Shown here one piece after another: positions 16,946 to 25,160 of a stretch of DNA of 46,639 nucleotides. The notes below the pieces were generated by a model that ran no database searches, had not been told where the DNA came from, and worked only from the letters and a program-made list of their open reading frames with translations. This stretch comes from an uncultured Collinsella sp. (GTDB taxonomy: Bacteria > Actinomycetota > Coriobacteriia > Coriobacteriales > Coriobacteriaceae): assembly GCA_958427975.1 (NCBI GenBank), contig CAUAEH010000011.1:1-46639 (forward strand), written 5' to 3'. Each line of letters starts with the position of its first letter. Positions within the stretch are counted from its first letter, which is position 1. The position numbers were made by a program, and so were the translations under genes.

Positions 16946-17773
16946 ATGATTGATGCGTGCCCCGATTCTGCCGTGCTCTTTTTTGACGTGGACGGCACGC
17001 TGACGTCGTTCGATCCCGACAACATGACCGACAAGGACTTTTCGGCGGTTCGCCCCTCGCAGGCGGTGATCGAGGCGTTTCATCGTCTGCGCGACGCAGG
17101 GCACAAGGCGTTTATCTGCACGGGTCGTCCCTTGTGGCTGATTGCCGATGGCCTGCGTGCTTTGGAGCCTGCGGGTGTCGTTGCCATGGCGGGCGCCACG
17201 CTCGAGGTCGAGGGTCGCGTGGTGCATGAGGACTGCTTTGACGAGGACGTTATCGAGGAGCTTGCGCGCCGTATGGCAGCGGCAGGGATTGAGGCCTTTT
17301 TCGAGACCAACGTGGCTACTTTTGCCCTGGAACCCGCGGGTGTTGAGCAGTCGTCTCTGATCGGCACTTCTGTGGTGCACAGCGCCGAGGAGATGCGCGT
17401 CGACGGCAGTCTGCGCGTGGGCAAGGTGTGCATCGTCGCGAGCTACCTGGCTCGCGTAGCCAACGATGACGGCTTTATCGATCGCGAGTTTGAGCTGTGC
17501 AACACCGGTGGTCAGAATCGCGAGCTGAGCCCCAAGGGCATTGACAAGGGCGTGGGCGTGGCGCGAGCGCTGGAATACCTGGGTCGCACCGGCAACGCGC
17601 GCACCTTTGGCTTCGGCGATTCGGGTAACGACCTGGGCATGCTCGCTGCGGTCGAGACGGCCGTGGCCATGGGCAACGCCATGCCCGAGGTCAAGGCGCT
17701 CGCCGACTACGTGACCGACGATGTCGCACACGACGGCACCGTCACAGCGATGCAGCATTTCGGCCTCATCTAA
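16946..17773 (+). CDS. HAD-superfamily (Cof-like, IIB) phosphatase
   Basis: 275 residues from the ATG at 16946, with GAAAGGAA just upstream. Motif I is FFDVDGTLT with the nucleophile Asp; motif II is FICTGRP; Lys of motif III lies in GIDKGVG; motif IV is GFGDSGNDLGML. The cap between motifs II and III is of the C2B type, placing it with Cof/YbiV/SPP-like phosphatases that act on sugar phosphates or nucleotides such as FMN and PLP. Substrate unknown. It is separated from the transaldolase gene by 193 bp, in which I see only a weak hairpin (AACACT-GA-GGTGTT) and no clear gene. Confidence 0.88.
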   Translation: MIDACPDSAVLFFDVDGTLTSFDPDNMTDKDFSAVRPSQAVIEAFHRLRDAGHKAFICTGRPLWLIADGLRALEPAGVVAMAGATLEVEGRVVHEDCFDEDVIEELARRMAAAGIEAFFETNVATFALEPAGVEQSSLIGTSVVHSAEEMRVDGSLRVGKVCIVASYLARVANDDGFIDREFELCNTGGQNRELSPKGIDKGVGVARALEYLGRTGNARTFGFGDSGNDLGMLAAVETAVAMGNAMPEVKALADYVTDDVAHDGTVTAMQHFGLI

Positions 17774-17966
17774 TGAATCCCGCGTTCTGACGTTTGCCCA
17801 AACTGCGACTCTTTGCTTTTGCATGCTCAATCGATTTATCAATCCAAACACTGAGGTGTTTATACCGTTCGCCGAGAAGATAAAAAACCGCAGCTCACGC
17901 CTTGATAAACGTAGGTAAAGTGTTTAGCAGTTTAACGCCCATGTGCAAGCGAAAGGAATCAGGCAG

Positions 17967-18671
17967 ATGGCAATCAAGGTGTTCGCTGACGGTGCAAACC
18001 TCGAGGGCATGCTCGACATGTACGAGAACGGCAACGTTCAGGGTTTCACGACCAACCCGTCCCTTATGAAGAAGGGCGGCGTGACGGATTACCGCGCGTT
18101 TGCCAAAGAGGTCTTGACCCACATCACCGATGTGTCCGTCTCGTTTGAGGTCTTTGCCGACGACGTCGAGACCATGGAGGTCGAGGCGCGCGAGATTGCT
18201 ACCTGGGCCGAGAACGTCTACGTCAAGATTCCGTGCGTGACCACCAAGGGCGAGTCTACCGCCGAGCTGGTGCGCAAGCTTTCGGTCGACGGCATCAAGG
18301 TCAACGTCACCACCATCTTTACGCCTACGCAGGTTGATGGGATGGTCGAGGCCGTCGACGCCGAGACGCCGTCCATCATCTCGCTCTTTGCCGGCCGCAT
18401 CGCCGATACCGGCGTCGACCCCATTCCGTTTATGACGGAGTCGGTCAAGAAGGCCGCCGCAAAGCCCAACTGCGAGGTCCTGTGGGCGTCCACGCGCGAG
18501 CTCATCAACATTTACCAGGCCGAGGCCTGCGGTTGCCAGATCATTACGGTGCCCAACAGCATCCTGGCCAAGCGCAAGAACATTGGTCGCGACCCGTACG
18601 AGGTCTCGCTCGATACCGTGCGCGGTTTTGCCAAGGATATCGCGGCGCTCGGTTTCCATATCCTGCCGTAG
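17967..18671 (+). CDS. transaldolase-family protein (TalC/FSA size class)
   Basis: 234 residues. ATG at 17967 is preceded by GAAAGGAA; a further in-frame ATG at 17943 lacks a site. The N-terminus VFADGANLEGM and GFTTNPSLMKKGG are the transaldolase signature, and the Schiff-base Lys lies in VYVKIPC. The short form is typical of the TalC/fructose-6-phosphate aldolase group, a TIM barrel without the extra segments of TalB. Residues EVLWASTRE and ITVPNSILAK also match transaldolases. It could serve the non-oxidative pentose phosphate pathway or an aldolase reaction; I cannot separate the two by eye. Its last 19 nt are repeated at 18807-18825. Confidence 0.9.
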   Translation: MAIKVFADGANLEGMLDMYENGNVQGFTTNPSLMKKGGVTDYRAFAKEVLTHITDVSVSFEVFADDVETMEVEAREIATWAENVYVKIPCVTTKGESTAELVRKLSVDGIKVNVTTIFTPTQVDGMVEAVDAETPSIISLFAGRIADTGVDPIPFMTESVKKAAAKPNCEVLWASTRELINIYQAEACGCQIITVPNSILAKRKNIGRDPYEVSLDTVRGFAKDIAALGFHILP

Positions 18672-18825
18672 CGCGAACACCGACTGTACCGTGGGCTGTT
18701 CGCCCCGGCCTTTCCTTTCCCTATCGCTCACGCGCTCCGCGAGGGTCGCGCTAGGCAAAGGAAAGGCCGGGGCTGCCGGCACGAGCTTGCCAGCAAGTTG
18801 GCGATTGGCTTCCATATCCTGCCGT
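18651..18825. repeat. direct repeat of the transaldolase gene end flanking a palindrome
   Basis: The 19 nt at 18651-18669 recur at 18807-18825 with one mismatch (shared TTCCATATCCTGCCGT). The first copy is the end of the transaldolase gene; the second is noncoding. The 137 bp between them contain the palindrome at 18702-18773. Confidence 0.85.
18702..18773. repeat. 17-bp inverted repeat, possible terminator
   Basis: Arms GCCCCGGCCTTTCCTTT (18702-18718) and its perfect complement (18757-18773) enclose a 38-nt loop that itself holds GCGC/GCGC pairing. It lies 31 nt after the transaldolase stop. There is no T-run. Confidence 0.8.
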
Positions 18826-18827
18826 GG

Positions 18828-19043
18828 GCAAAGGTACCCCCGCCTGCGCCGTGCAAAATTGAGAGTATTCAGCAAGGTAAAGGTCTTTATCAGTTGACCG
18901 AAGCATGGAACGGCCCCCGTTTTGGCTCTGACGACGCTAAAACGGGGGCTGTTTTTTGCTTTTTCGTCTCTGAGGGGCATCCGGAACGGTGGAATTTGCA
19001 GAATACTCGCGATTTTGCACATTGCTACAGGGGGTACCTTTGC
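18828..19043. repeat. 216-bp element with 50-nt inverted arms
   Basis: The arm at 18828-18877 and the complement of 18994-19043 share GCAAAGGTACCCCC, then 9 unmatched positions, then GTGCAAAAT and GAGTATTC at identical spacing. The interior holds the terminator at 18913-18957. The element ends 9 nt before the tex stop codon. Confidence 0.8.
18913..18957. terminator. rho-independent terminator between transaldolase and tex
   Basis: Stem GCCCCCGTTTT (18913-18923) pairs perfectly with 18939-18949, followed by TGTTTTTT. It serves the plus strand and possibly also tex on the minus strand. Confidence 0.8.
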
Positions 19044-19052
19044 TTTGGCGGT

Positions 19053-21200
19053 TTACTTGCCCTGCACCATGGTGAGCGAGATCTTCTTGCGGTCGCGATC
19101 GACCTTTTCGACCCACACCTTGACCGTGTCGCCGACGCGCACCACGTCGCTCGGGTGCTTGACAAAGCGGTTGGCCAGCTTGGAGATGTGCACGAGGCCG
19201 TCCTGGTGCACGCCCACGTCGACGAAGGCGCCAAAGTCGACGACGTTGCGCACCGTGCCCTTGAGTTCCATGCCGGGCTCCAGGTCGTCGATGGAAAGCG
19301 CCGAGCGGCTAAAGACCACCTCGGGCGCGTCATCGCGCGGGTCGCGGCCGGGCTTCTTGAGCTCGTTGACAATGTCGACGAGCGTGAGGGTGCCGCAGTT
19401 CAGATCGCCAGCCAGCGTTGAGATGCTGCCCAGACGGCGCTCGATGTCGGGTACGCCGCCGCGGCTGAGCTCGCTGGCCCCAACGCCGGCGCGCTTCAGG
19501 ACGGCCGTGGCCACCTCGTAGCTCTCGGGGTGGACGCTCGTTGCGTCGAGCGGGTTCTTGCCGCCGCTGATGCGCAGGAAACCCGCGGCGTTGAGATATG
19601 CCTTGGGTCCCAGCTTGGGGACCTTCTTAAGCTGGCGGCGATCGGTAAAGGCTCCGTTTTCCTCGCGGTAGGCCACGATGTTCTTGGCCACGCTCGGCGT
19701 GATGCCCGATACGTATCCCAGCAGGCTTGCGCTCGCGGTGTTTACGTCGACGCCCACGCGGTTGACGACGTCTTCCACCACGTGGCCCAGGGTACGCGAG
19801 AGCTCGGTCTGGTCAAGGTCGTGCTGGTACTGGCCCACGCCGATGGACTGGGGCGGAATCTTAACGAGCTCTGCCAGCGGGTCCTGCAGACGGCGGCCCA
19901 GGCTCATAGCGCCACGTACGGTGACATCCAGGTCGGGATATTCCTGGCTGGCGAGCTCGGAAGCCGAGTACACCGATGCGCCGGCTTCGTTAACGATGGT
20001 GTAGCGAAGGCTGGGCGCCTGCTCGGCGATGAACTCCGAGACGACTTCCTCGGTCTCGCGGCTGGCGGTGCCGTTGCCGATGACGATGGTGTTGACGCCG
20101 TCCTTCTTGACGAGGCGAGCGAGCTCGCGCTTGGTGCCGGCGACGTCGTGGCGCGGCTTGGTGGGGTAGACCACGCCGTGGTCGAGCAGCTTGCCGGTCT
20201 CGTCCATAACGGCGACCTTGCAGCCGGTGCGGTAGCCCGGATCGAGCGCGAGCACACGGGCGTCGCGCACGGGGCGCGCCGAGAGCAGGCCCTCGAGATT
20301 CTTGGCAAAGACGTTGATGGCCTCGGTCTGGGCGCGAACGGTGAGTTTGGCGCGGGCCTCGCGTTCCAGCGAGGGAGCCATGAGGCGCTTGTAGCCGTCG
20401 GCGATGGCGGCGTCAAAGACGGGCGCGAACACGCCCTGGCGTCGGGGCCAACGGCTGCCGAGGCGCGCCGTGGCGGCAGCGCCGTCGACGTTCACGCGCA
20501 CGCGGAGCTTGCCCTCGCGCTCGCCGCGGTCGATAGCCAGCACGCGGTGGTTGGGTATACGGCGCAGCGGCTCGTCAAAGTTGTAGTAGGGCTCGTAGGG
20601 GGTCTTCTCGGTGGGGTCAATGGCCTCGACGATGATATCGGCGGTGTTTTGCGTAAAGGCGCGCAGATCGGCGACGTTCTCCGGGTCCTCGGCTACCATC
20701 TCGGCCACGATGTCGGCGGCGCCGGCGAGCGCCTTTTCGGGCGTGTCGAAGCCGGCCTCCTCATTGACGTATGCTGCGGCGGCGTCGAGCGCACTGCCCT
20801 TGGCCGAGGCCTGCATGATGATCATGTTGGCGAGCGGCTCCAGGCCGGCCTCGCGGGCCTTCTGCGCGCGAGTCATGCGCTTTTTGCGGTAGGGCTTGTA
20901 GAGGTCCTCGACACGCTGGAGCTGTGTGGCCTCGCGAATCTGCTGCTCGAGTTCGGGCGTGAGCTTGCCCTGGGCGTCGATAAGCAGGATGACGTCCTCC
21001 TTACGCTGTTCAAGATTGCGCAGGTAGGACAGGCGCTCGTCGAGTGCGCGCAGGGCGACGTCGTCCATGCCGCCCGTGGCTTCCTTGCGGTAGCGCGAGA
21101 TAAAGGGAATGGTGTTGCCCTCGTCGATGAGCTTGACGGCCGCCTCGATGTTGGCGGCCTTAAGATTGAGCTCGCGGGCGAGCTGGGCGATAAGATCCAT
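19053..21200 (-). CDS. tex: Tex-family RNA-binding transcription accessory protein
   Basis: 715 residues from the ATG at 21200 (MDLIAQLAREL), which has AAGGAG 4 nt upstream; the frame continues further upstream without another good site. Domains in order: N-terminal helical region with ATVP-like FISRYRKEATGGMDD, a YqgF/RNase-H-like domain (VLALDPGYRTGCKVAVMD), helix-hairpin-helix segments (NTASASLLGYVSGITPSVA), and a C-terminal S1 domain from about 640 (LEPGMELKGTVRNVVDFGAFVDVGVHQDGLVHIS). Tex is a conserved cytoplasmic protein that binds RNA through S1 and affects transcription; its exact role varies. It is monocistronic and convergent with the transaldolase gene. Confidence 0.95.
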   Translation of the reverse strand: MDLIAQLARELNLKAANIEAAVKLIDEGNTIPFISRYRKEATGGMDDVALRALDERLSYLRNLEQRKEDVILLIDAQGKLTPELEQQIREATQLQRVEDLYKPYRKKRMTRAQKAREAGLEPLANMIIMQASAKGSALDAAAAYVNEEAGFDTPEKALAGAADIVAEMVAEDPENVADLRAFTQNTADIIVEAIDPTEKTPYEPYYNFDEPLRRIPNHRVLAIDRGEREGKLRVRVNVDGAAATARLGSRWPRRQGVFAPVFDAAIADGYKRLMAPSLEREARAKLTVRAQTEAINVFAKNLEGLLSARPVRDARVLALDPGYRTGCKVAVMDETGKLLDHGVVYPTKPRHDVAGTKRELARLVKKDGVNTIVIGNGTASRETEEVVSEFIAEQAPSLRYTIVNEAGASVYSASELASQEYPDLDVTVRGAMSLGRRLQDPLAELVKIPPQSIGVGQYQHDLDQTELSRTLGHVVEDVVNRVGVDVNTASASLLGYVSGITPSVAKNIVAYREENGAFTDRRQLKKVPKLGPKAYLNAAGFLRISGGKNPLDATSVHPESYEVATAVLKRAGVGASELSRGGVPDIERRLGSISTLAGDLNCGTLTLVDIVNELKKPGRDPRDDAPEVVFSRSALSIDDLEPGMELKGTVRNVVDFGAFVDVGVHQDGLVHISKLANRFVKHPSDVVRVGDTVKVWVEKVDRDRKKISLTMVQGK

Positions 21201-21256
21201 GAAACTCCTTGCGTTTAAGGTGCGTTTGCAGCACAGGGCTACCAAGGATACCACCC

Positions 21257-21279
21257 GCCCCAAAAGACTGTTTTGGGGC
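21257..21279. repeat. GC-rich hairpin upstream of tex
   Basis: GCCCCAAAA (21257-21265), loop GACTG, TTTTGGGGC (21271-21279). It is a perfect 9-bp stem 57 bp upstream of the tex start, so it may be in its leader or mark a transcription boundary. Confidence 0.6.
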
Positions 21280-21294
21280 CGCGCCATGAAAACG

Positions 21295-21430
21295 GCCTAT
21301 CTACTACGTTTGAACCGTATGGGTCGACCATCCCTCGGTTTTCCGAGAATGCGCAAGCCGTCTACCTGCGCTTTTGATTTTAGGAAATTCGGCATGGTTG
21401 AGGGCGATCGGCTAAACGTAGTAGATAGGC
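21295..21430. repeat. palindromic element, TACTACG family, copy 1
   Basis: 17-bp perfect arms at 21295-21311 and 21414-21430 (GCCTATCTACTACGTTT and complement). The core from TACTACG to CGTAGTA is 122 nt and shares CAAGC-C/T-GTCTACCTGCG-C/G-TTTTG, at the same position, with the element at 32290-32445. No protein-coding content is apparent. Confidence 0.85.
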
Positions 21431-21509
21431 GCGTTTCGTGGCGAACGAATCAAGCCGAGGTGCAAAATAGCCCCCCGCTCCAGAAAAATCGTCGGCAAGG
21501 TAGCAAAAT

Positions 21510-21539
21510 GCCCCGCGGGCAGGAGGCTGCTCGCGGGGC
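21510..21539 (-). terminator. terminator after the Gfo/Idh gene
   Basis: GCCCCGCG (21510-21517) pairs with CGCGGGGC (21532-21539), with further GCAG/CTGC pairing inside. On the minus strand it is followed by ATTTTG. It lies about 75 nt after the stop of the 21613 gene. Confidence 0.65.
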
Positions 21540-21612
21540 AAAGAAGAGGGGCTTGTTGGTGACGGACCGAAGGGTTCGGCATGGGGCTTCTGCCGCGGTC
21601 GCTCTTAAGGCA

Positions 21613-22653
21613 TTACAGCTCGACGAGCTGACCGGTCTCGGCGGCCTCCTTGATAGCGTTAAGCAGCGTGAGCGTCTTGACGTTATCGGCGGGGGTCACG
21701 ACGGGCTCGACCTCGCGGCGGACAACCTTCACAAAGTGCTTGAGCTGCATCTTGTGCGGCAGTGCCGGGTCGACGGCCGGAATCTCCATCTGCAGCGGCT
21801 TGTGCCAGTTGGAGGCGCCGTCGTAGGAGAGCTGGTGCAGGCGGGGCAGCGACAGGGCGCCCTTGGTACCGCCGATAAAGTAGGCGTCGGCGTCGAAGGG
21901 ACGGTACTGCGGGTCCTCGCGAGCGGTGGCCTCCCAGTTCCAGGGGCTGGCGGTGGCGTCGGAGATGGTCATGCTCGCAAGCGCGCCATCGGCAAAACGG
22001 ACGTTGACCACGGCGGAGTCCTCGGTCTCAAAACCGCGGGCGGCGCTGGACTGCATGCCCTGGACAGCGACGGGCTCGCCCAGCAGGTAACGCAGCAGGT
22101 CGACGTCGTGAACCAGGTTGACCAGGATCGGGCCGGCACCCTTCTTGCGGCGCCACTCGACATCGAAGTACTCGTCATTCTTATAGATCATGTAGTGGAA
22201 GCTCGACACGGTGAGCTTGCCCAGCTTGCCGGACTCGATGATCTCCTTGGCCTTGTTGACGAAGGGGTTGTGGCGACGGTGCTGACCCACGAGCACGGGC
22301 ACGCCGGCGGTCTCGGCCTCGGCAGCGAAAGCCTGGGCATCCTCCAGGTCGTTGGAGATCGGCTTTTCGACCAGCGGCACGATATTGCGCTTCACAGCCT
22401 CGCGGGCAACGCCCAGGTGCAGGTCGTTGGGCGTGGCGATAATGACGGCCTCGGGCTTGACCTCGTCCATCATCTGGGCGGGATCGGTGTAAAACGGCAC
22501 GCCGGCGGCCTCTGCCGTGGCGCGGGCGCCCTCAAAGGCGTCGGCGATGGCGACGAGCTCGGCCTCGGGCTCCTCGGTGACAAAGCGGATGTGGTTGCGG
22601 CCCATGGCGCCGGCGCCGATAACGGCAATGCGGACGGGGTTGAGCTCAGACAT
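21613..22653 (-). CDS. Gfo/Idh/MocA-family NAD(P)-dependent oxidoreductase
   Basis: 346 residues with TAAGGAG upstream of the ATG. The N-terminal Rossmann fold carries VIGAGAMGRNH (dinucleotide loop) and the family motif EKPIS near residue 97. The C-terminal alpha/beta domain has GQHRRHNP and the catalytic-type segment LVHDVDLLRYLLG, with D and H placed as in inositol or glucose-fructose dehydrogenases. Such enzymes oxidise sugars, polyols or inositols. It is last in a minus-strand cluster after a short-chain dehydrogenase and an OFA-type carrier, with a REP hairpin in between. I infer that the cluster imports and oxidises one small substrate, probably a polyol, sugar acid or related compound; identity unknown. 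Confidence 0.9.
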   Translation of the reverse strand: MSELNPVRIAVIGAGAMGRNHIRFVTEEPEAELVAIADAFEGARATAEAAGVPFYTDPAQMMDEVKPEAVIIATPNDLHLGVAREAVKRNIVPLVEKPISNDLEDAQAFAAEAETAGVPVLVGQHRRHNPFVNKAKEIIESGKLGKLTVSSFHYMIYKNDEYFDVEWRRKKGAGPILVNLVHDVDLLRYLLGEPVAVQGMQSSAARGFETEDSAVVNVRFADGALASMTISDATASPWNWEATAREDPQYRPFDADAYFIGGTKGALSLPRLHQLSYDGASNWHKPLQMEIPAVDPALPHKMQLKHFVKVVRREVEPVVTPADNVKTLTLLNAIKEAAETGQLVEL

Positions 22654-22683
22654 TTCGACTCCTTAATACTGGTGACCGGTGGA

Positions 22684-22714
22684 ATGCGACAAAGGGGCTG
22701 TCCCTTTGTCGCAT
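22684..22714. repeat. REP-like hairpin, ACAAAGGG family, copy 2
   Basis: ATGCGACAAAGGG and its complement around GCTGT: an almost perfect palindrome in the gap between the MFS and Gfo/Idh genes. It may weaken transcription of the distal gene. Confidence 0.85.
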
Positions 22715-22722
22715 CGGTAAAA

Positions 22723-23979
22723 CTAGGCGGACTTCTTCTTGCTGTCGGAAACCATCATGTAGACGGTGAGCACGACGGCGATGGCGGCGATCACGATAGC
22801 GCCGTAGAAGGACTGCTGGTAGGCGGCGCTGCCGACCTCGGCGTGATACAGTACGGCGGTGATGGGCTGGCTGATCCAGGTGGAAGCGGCGTAGCCCAAA
22901 AACATGATGCCGTAGTTGACGCCGATGTTGCTGGTGCCAAAGGCGCCGCCGGTGAGCGGCGGGTAGATGACGAGCAGGGCGCCAAAGCTAAAGCCGAGCA
23001 GAGCGAGCGCCACAAAGAACATGGCCTGCGTAAAGCTCATCGACATGATGACGAGTGCGACGATGGTGACGACAAGGCTGATGAGCAGCGACTTATAGGC
23101 GCCGAGCTTGTCGATGATCTGGCCAAAGGACAGGCGGCCGACCAGGTTGGCGCAGGTGTTGACGGAGACCACCACACCGCCGAGGGCGACGGCCGCGGCG
23201 CTCGTGGGATCGGCGAAGAGCTGGACGGCGGCGATGGAGGCAACCTTGCCCACGAGCAGAGTACCGGCGGTGGCGGCAAAGGCGAAGGTGATGATGAGGA
23301 CCCAGAAGCGCGGGGTCTTGACCATCTCGCCCGGGGTGAGGTCGCCGAAGGTGCCGGCGTGCGCGCCGCCCTTGGGGGCCTCGAAGCCCTCGGGCAGCCA
23401 ACCGGCCTCGGGGGCCTTCAGGAACAGGGCGGAGGCGGCGATCATCACAAAGAAGATGACGCCGAGCGCCTTAAGGGCGCCAAAGATACCCAGGCTCGGG
23501 ATGAGCAGCGAGGCGAGCACTGGGGACAGCACGGCGGGGCCGGCGGTCGAAGCGGCCAGGGTGATGCCGGAGGCGAGACCCTTCTTGTCGATGAACCACT
23601 TTTGGCCGGTGGTGAGCGCCGGGTTGTAGCCCAGGCCGTTGCCGATGGCGGCGACGAGCGAGAACCACAGGTAGAACTGCCACGGCTCGGTGACGGTACC
23701 GGACATGAACCAGCCCAGGCCGTAGCACACGGCGGCGGCGATCACGACGTTGCGCGGGCCGATCTTATCGGAGATGCGGCCGGCGAAGATGCCCGTCACG
23801 GCCATGATGGTCTGAAAGACCGGGAAGGCCCAGGTAAGAGCGCTGGACCACTCGGGGTAGACGGCGAGCAGGTTCTTGCTCACGACGGAATACAGCGCGA
23901 TGGAGCTGATGAAGAACATGGTGACGCACGCGGCGGAAAGCACGACGGCGCGACCCTTGTTGGAGTTGGTGGAAGCCAT
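22723..23979 (-). CDS. MFS transporter of the oxalate/formate antiporter (OFA) type
   Basis: 418 residues and twelve predicted helices. The N-terminus SSALTWAFPVFQTIMAVTGIFAGRISDKIGPRNV has the loop 2-3 MFS signature G-R-x-S-D-K-x-G. NGLGYNPALTTGQKWFIDKKGLASGI is the OFA-type block. The loop 8-9 repeat is GRLSFGQIIDKLGA. OFA carriers exchange organic anions; the true substrate here is open. It lies between a short-chain dehydrogenase (upstream) and a Gfo/Idh enzyme (downstream) in the same direction, so it probably feeds their pathway. Confidence 0.88.
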   Translation of the reverse strand: MASTNSNKGRAVVLSAACVTMFFISSIALYSVVSKNLLAVYPEWSSALTWAFPVFQTIMAVTGIFAGRISDKIGPRNVVIAAAVCYGLGWFMSGTVTEPWQFYLWFSLVAAIGNGLGYNPALTTGQKWFIDKKGLASGITLAASTAGPAVLSPVLASLLIPSLGIFGALKALGVIFFVMIAASALFLKAPEAGWLPEGFEAPKGGAHAGTFGDLTPGEMVKTPRFWVLIITFAFAATAGTLLVGKVASIAAVQLFADPTSAAAVALGGVVVSVNTCANLVGRLSFGQIIDKLGAYKSLLISLVVTIVALVIMSMSFTQAMFFVALALLGFSFGALLVIYPPLTGGAFGTSNIGVNYGIMFLGYAASTWISQPITAVLYHAEVGSAAYQQSFYGAIVIAAIAVVLTVYMMVSDSKKKSA

Positions 23980-24045
23980 TGGACTCTTTCTAATCGATAC
24001 GGGGGAGGAACAGGCGTGTCTGCGGGTCCTCCCTGTCGGGTTGGT

Positions 24046-24927
24046 TTACTGGTCAGTCGGCTTGGCGACGCCGGACTCATCGGACCAGAGCTCGACACCC
24101 TTGTTCTTAAGGTAGTTGTCGGCATAGGCGCGACGGCCGCCGGGCTTGGCGGTGAGGTCGCCCATCATGTTGGAGAAGCCGCCGTCGACCTTGATGGCGT
24201 CGCCGGTGGTAAAGTCCGAGCGCTTGGACGCCAGGAACATGACGGCGTTGGCGATATCGCTGACCTCGCCGATGCGGCGCGTGGCGATCAGGCGGCTGCG
24301 GCTCTTTTCGACCTCGGGGTCGGCGTAGAAGTTGGCCGACATCGGGGTCTTGACGAAGCAGGGCTCGACGCAGTTGGAGCGCACGCCGTAGGGGCCCCAC
24401 TCGGCAGCCAGCATCTTGGACATCATGTTGACGCCCGCCTTGGTGGAGCTGTACACGCCCGAGAACGTCTCGGGGGAGTGACTGGCGACGGTCGAGATGT
24501 GCACCAAGCGGCCCTGGCCGGCCTTGATCATCTCGCGACCAAAGCGCTGCGAGGTGATGAAGTAGCCGGTGAGGTTGACGTTGAGCACCTGCTCCCAGTC
24601 GCTCAGCGGCAGGTCCTCCATGGCGGCGAAGCGCAGGATGCCGGCGGTGTTGACGAGAACGTCGACGCGGCCGAAGTCGGCGATGGTGGCATCGACGGCG
24701 GCCTGAACCTCGGCCTCGTCGGTGGCGTTCATCTTGTAACCCTCGGCGTGGATGCCAAACTCGGCGGCGAGGTCGGCGGCTGCGGCCTTGACCTTCTCCT
24801 CGTCCAGGTCGAGCAGGACGACGTTGGCGCCGTTGCGGGCGAACTCGCGGCAGATCTCGGCGCCCATACCGCCGAGCGCGCCAGTCACGGCGCAGACATC
24901 GCCCTCGAGCTTAAGCCAATTGCTCAT
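24046..24927 (-). CDS. short-chain dehydrogenase/reductase (SDR)
   Basis: 293 residues. The cofactor loop is TGALGGMG near residue 16; LLDLDEEKV suggests an acidic NAD-type specificity site; NTAG is at ~92; catalytic Ser is in HISTVASHS; and the YxxxK pair is in GVYSSTKAG. The end of the core, IKVDGGFS, is standard. A C-terminal tail of about 35 residues (KPGGRRAYADNYLKNKG onward) is longer than usual. It resembles sugar or polyol dehydrogenases of the classical SDR group and does not look like the hydroxysteroid dehydrogenases known from Collinsella. First gene of the minus-strand cluster, divergent from lysR. Confidence 0.9.
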   Translation of the reverse strand: MSNWLKLEGDVCAVTGALGGMGAEICREFARNGANVVLLDLDEEKVKAAAADLAAEFGIHAEGYKMNATDEAEVQAAVDATIADFGRVDVLVNTAGILRFAAMEDLPLSDWEQVLNVNLTGYFITSQRFGREMIKAGQGRLVHISTVASHSPETFSGVYSSTKAGVNMMSKMLAAEWGPYGVRSNCVEPCFVKTPMSANFYADPEVEKSRSRLIATRRIGEVSDIANAVMFLASKRSDFTTGDAIKVDGGFSNMMGDLTAKPGGRRAYADNYLKNKGVELWSDESGVAKPTDQ

Positions 24928-24996
24928 AGGAACTTCCCTTCTTGTGCCTCCCGGTGGGTCGCTCCCATTAACCGACCCACGTGGTTTTCGCTGGTT

Positions 24997-25043
24997 ATCG
25001 TATGCTTTGCATTTGCGCAGGTGAATTGCATATTTGTTAGAAT
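24997..25043. promoter_or_regulatory. divergent promoter/operator region, SDR cluster and lysR
   Basis: Plus strand: TTGCGC (25014) and TAGAAT (25038-25043) with 18 bp. Minus strand: TTCACC and TACGAT with 17 bp, the -10 being 24997-25002. The two overlap, and the overlap contains TGCA-rich repeats (ATGCTTTGCAT and TTGCATA) that could hold a LysR-type T-N11-A site. Assigned by eye only. Confidence 0.35.
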
Positions 25044-25160
25044 GGCGTTAACCGTAGGTTCATAGCTTGCAAGACGATGCGCCTTTAATTGAGTGTGTGA
25101 CCTGCCAAAACAACCCCCTTCGGCAGTTCATTGCCATGCGTCTGGAAACAGGAGATTGAC

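Noticed and set aside
24046..24927. Hydroxysteroid dehydrogenase
   Set aside because: Collinsella is known for these, but the sequence blocks resemble general sugar/polyol SDRs and do not match the 7-beta enzyme as I remember it.
21109..25065. 1318-codon open frame on the plus strand
   Set aside because: It lies opposite three well-supported minus-strand genes, with Gly/Asp/His-rich low-complexity translation typical of antisense frames.
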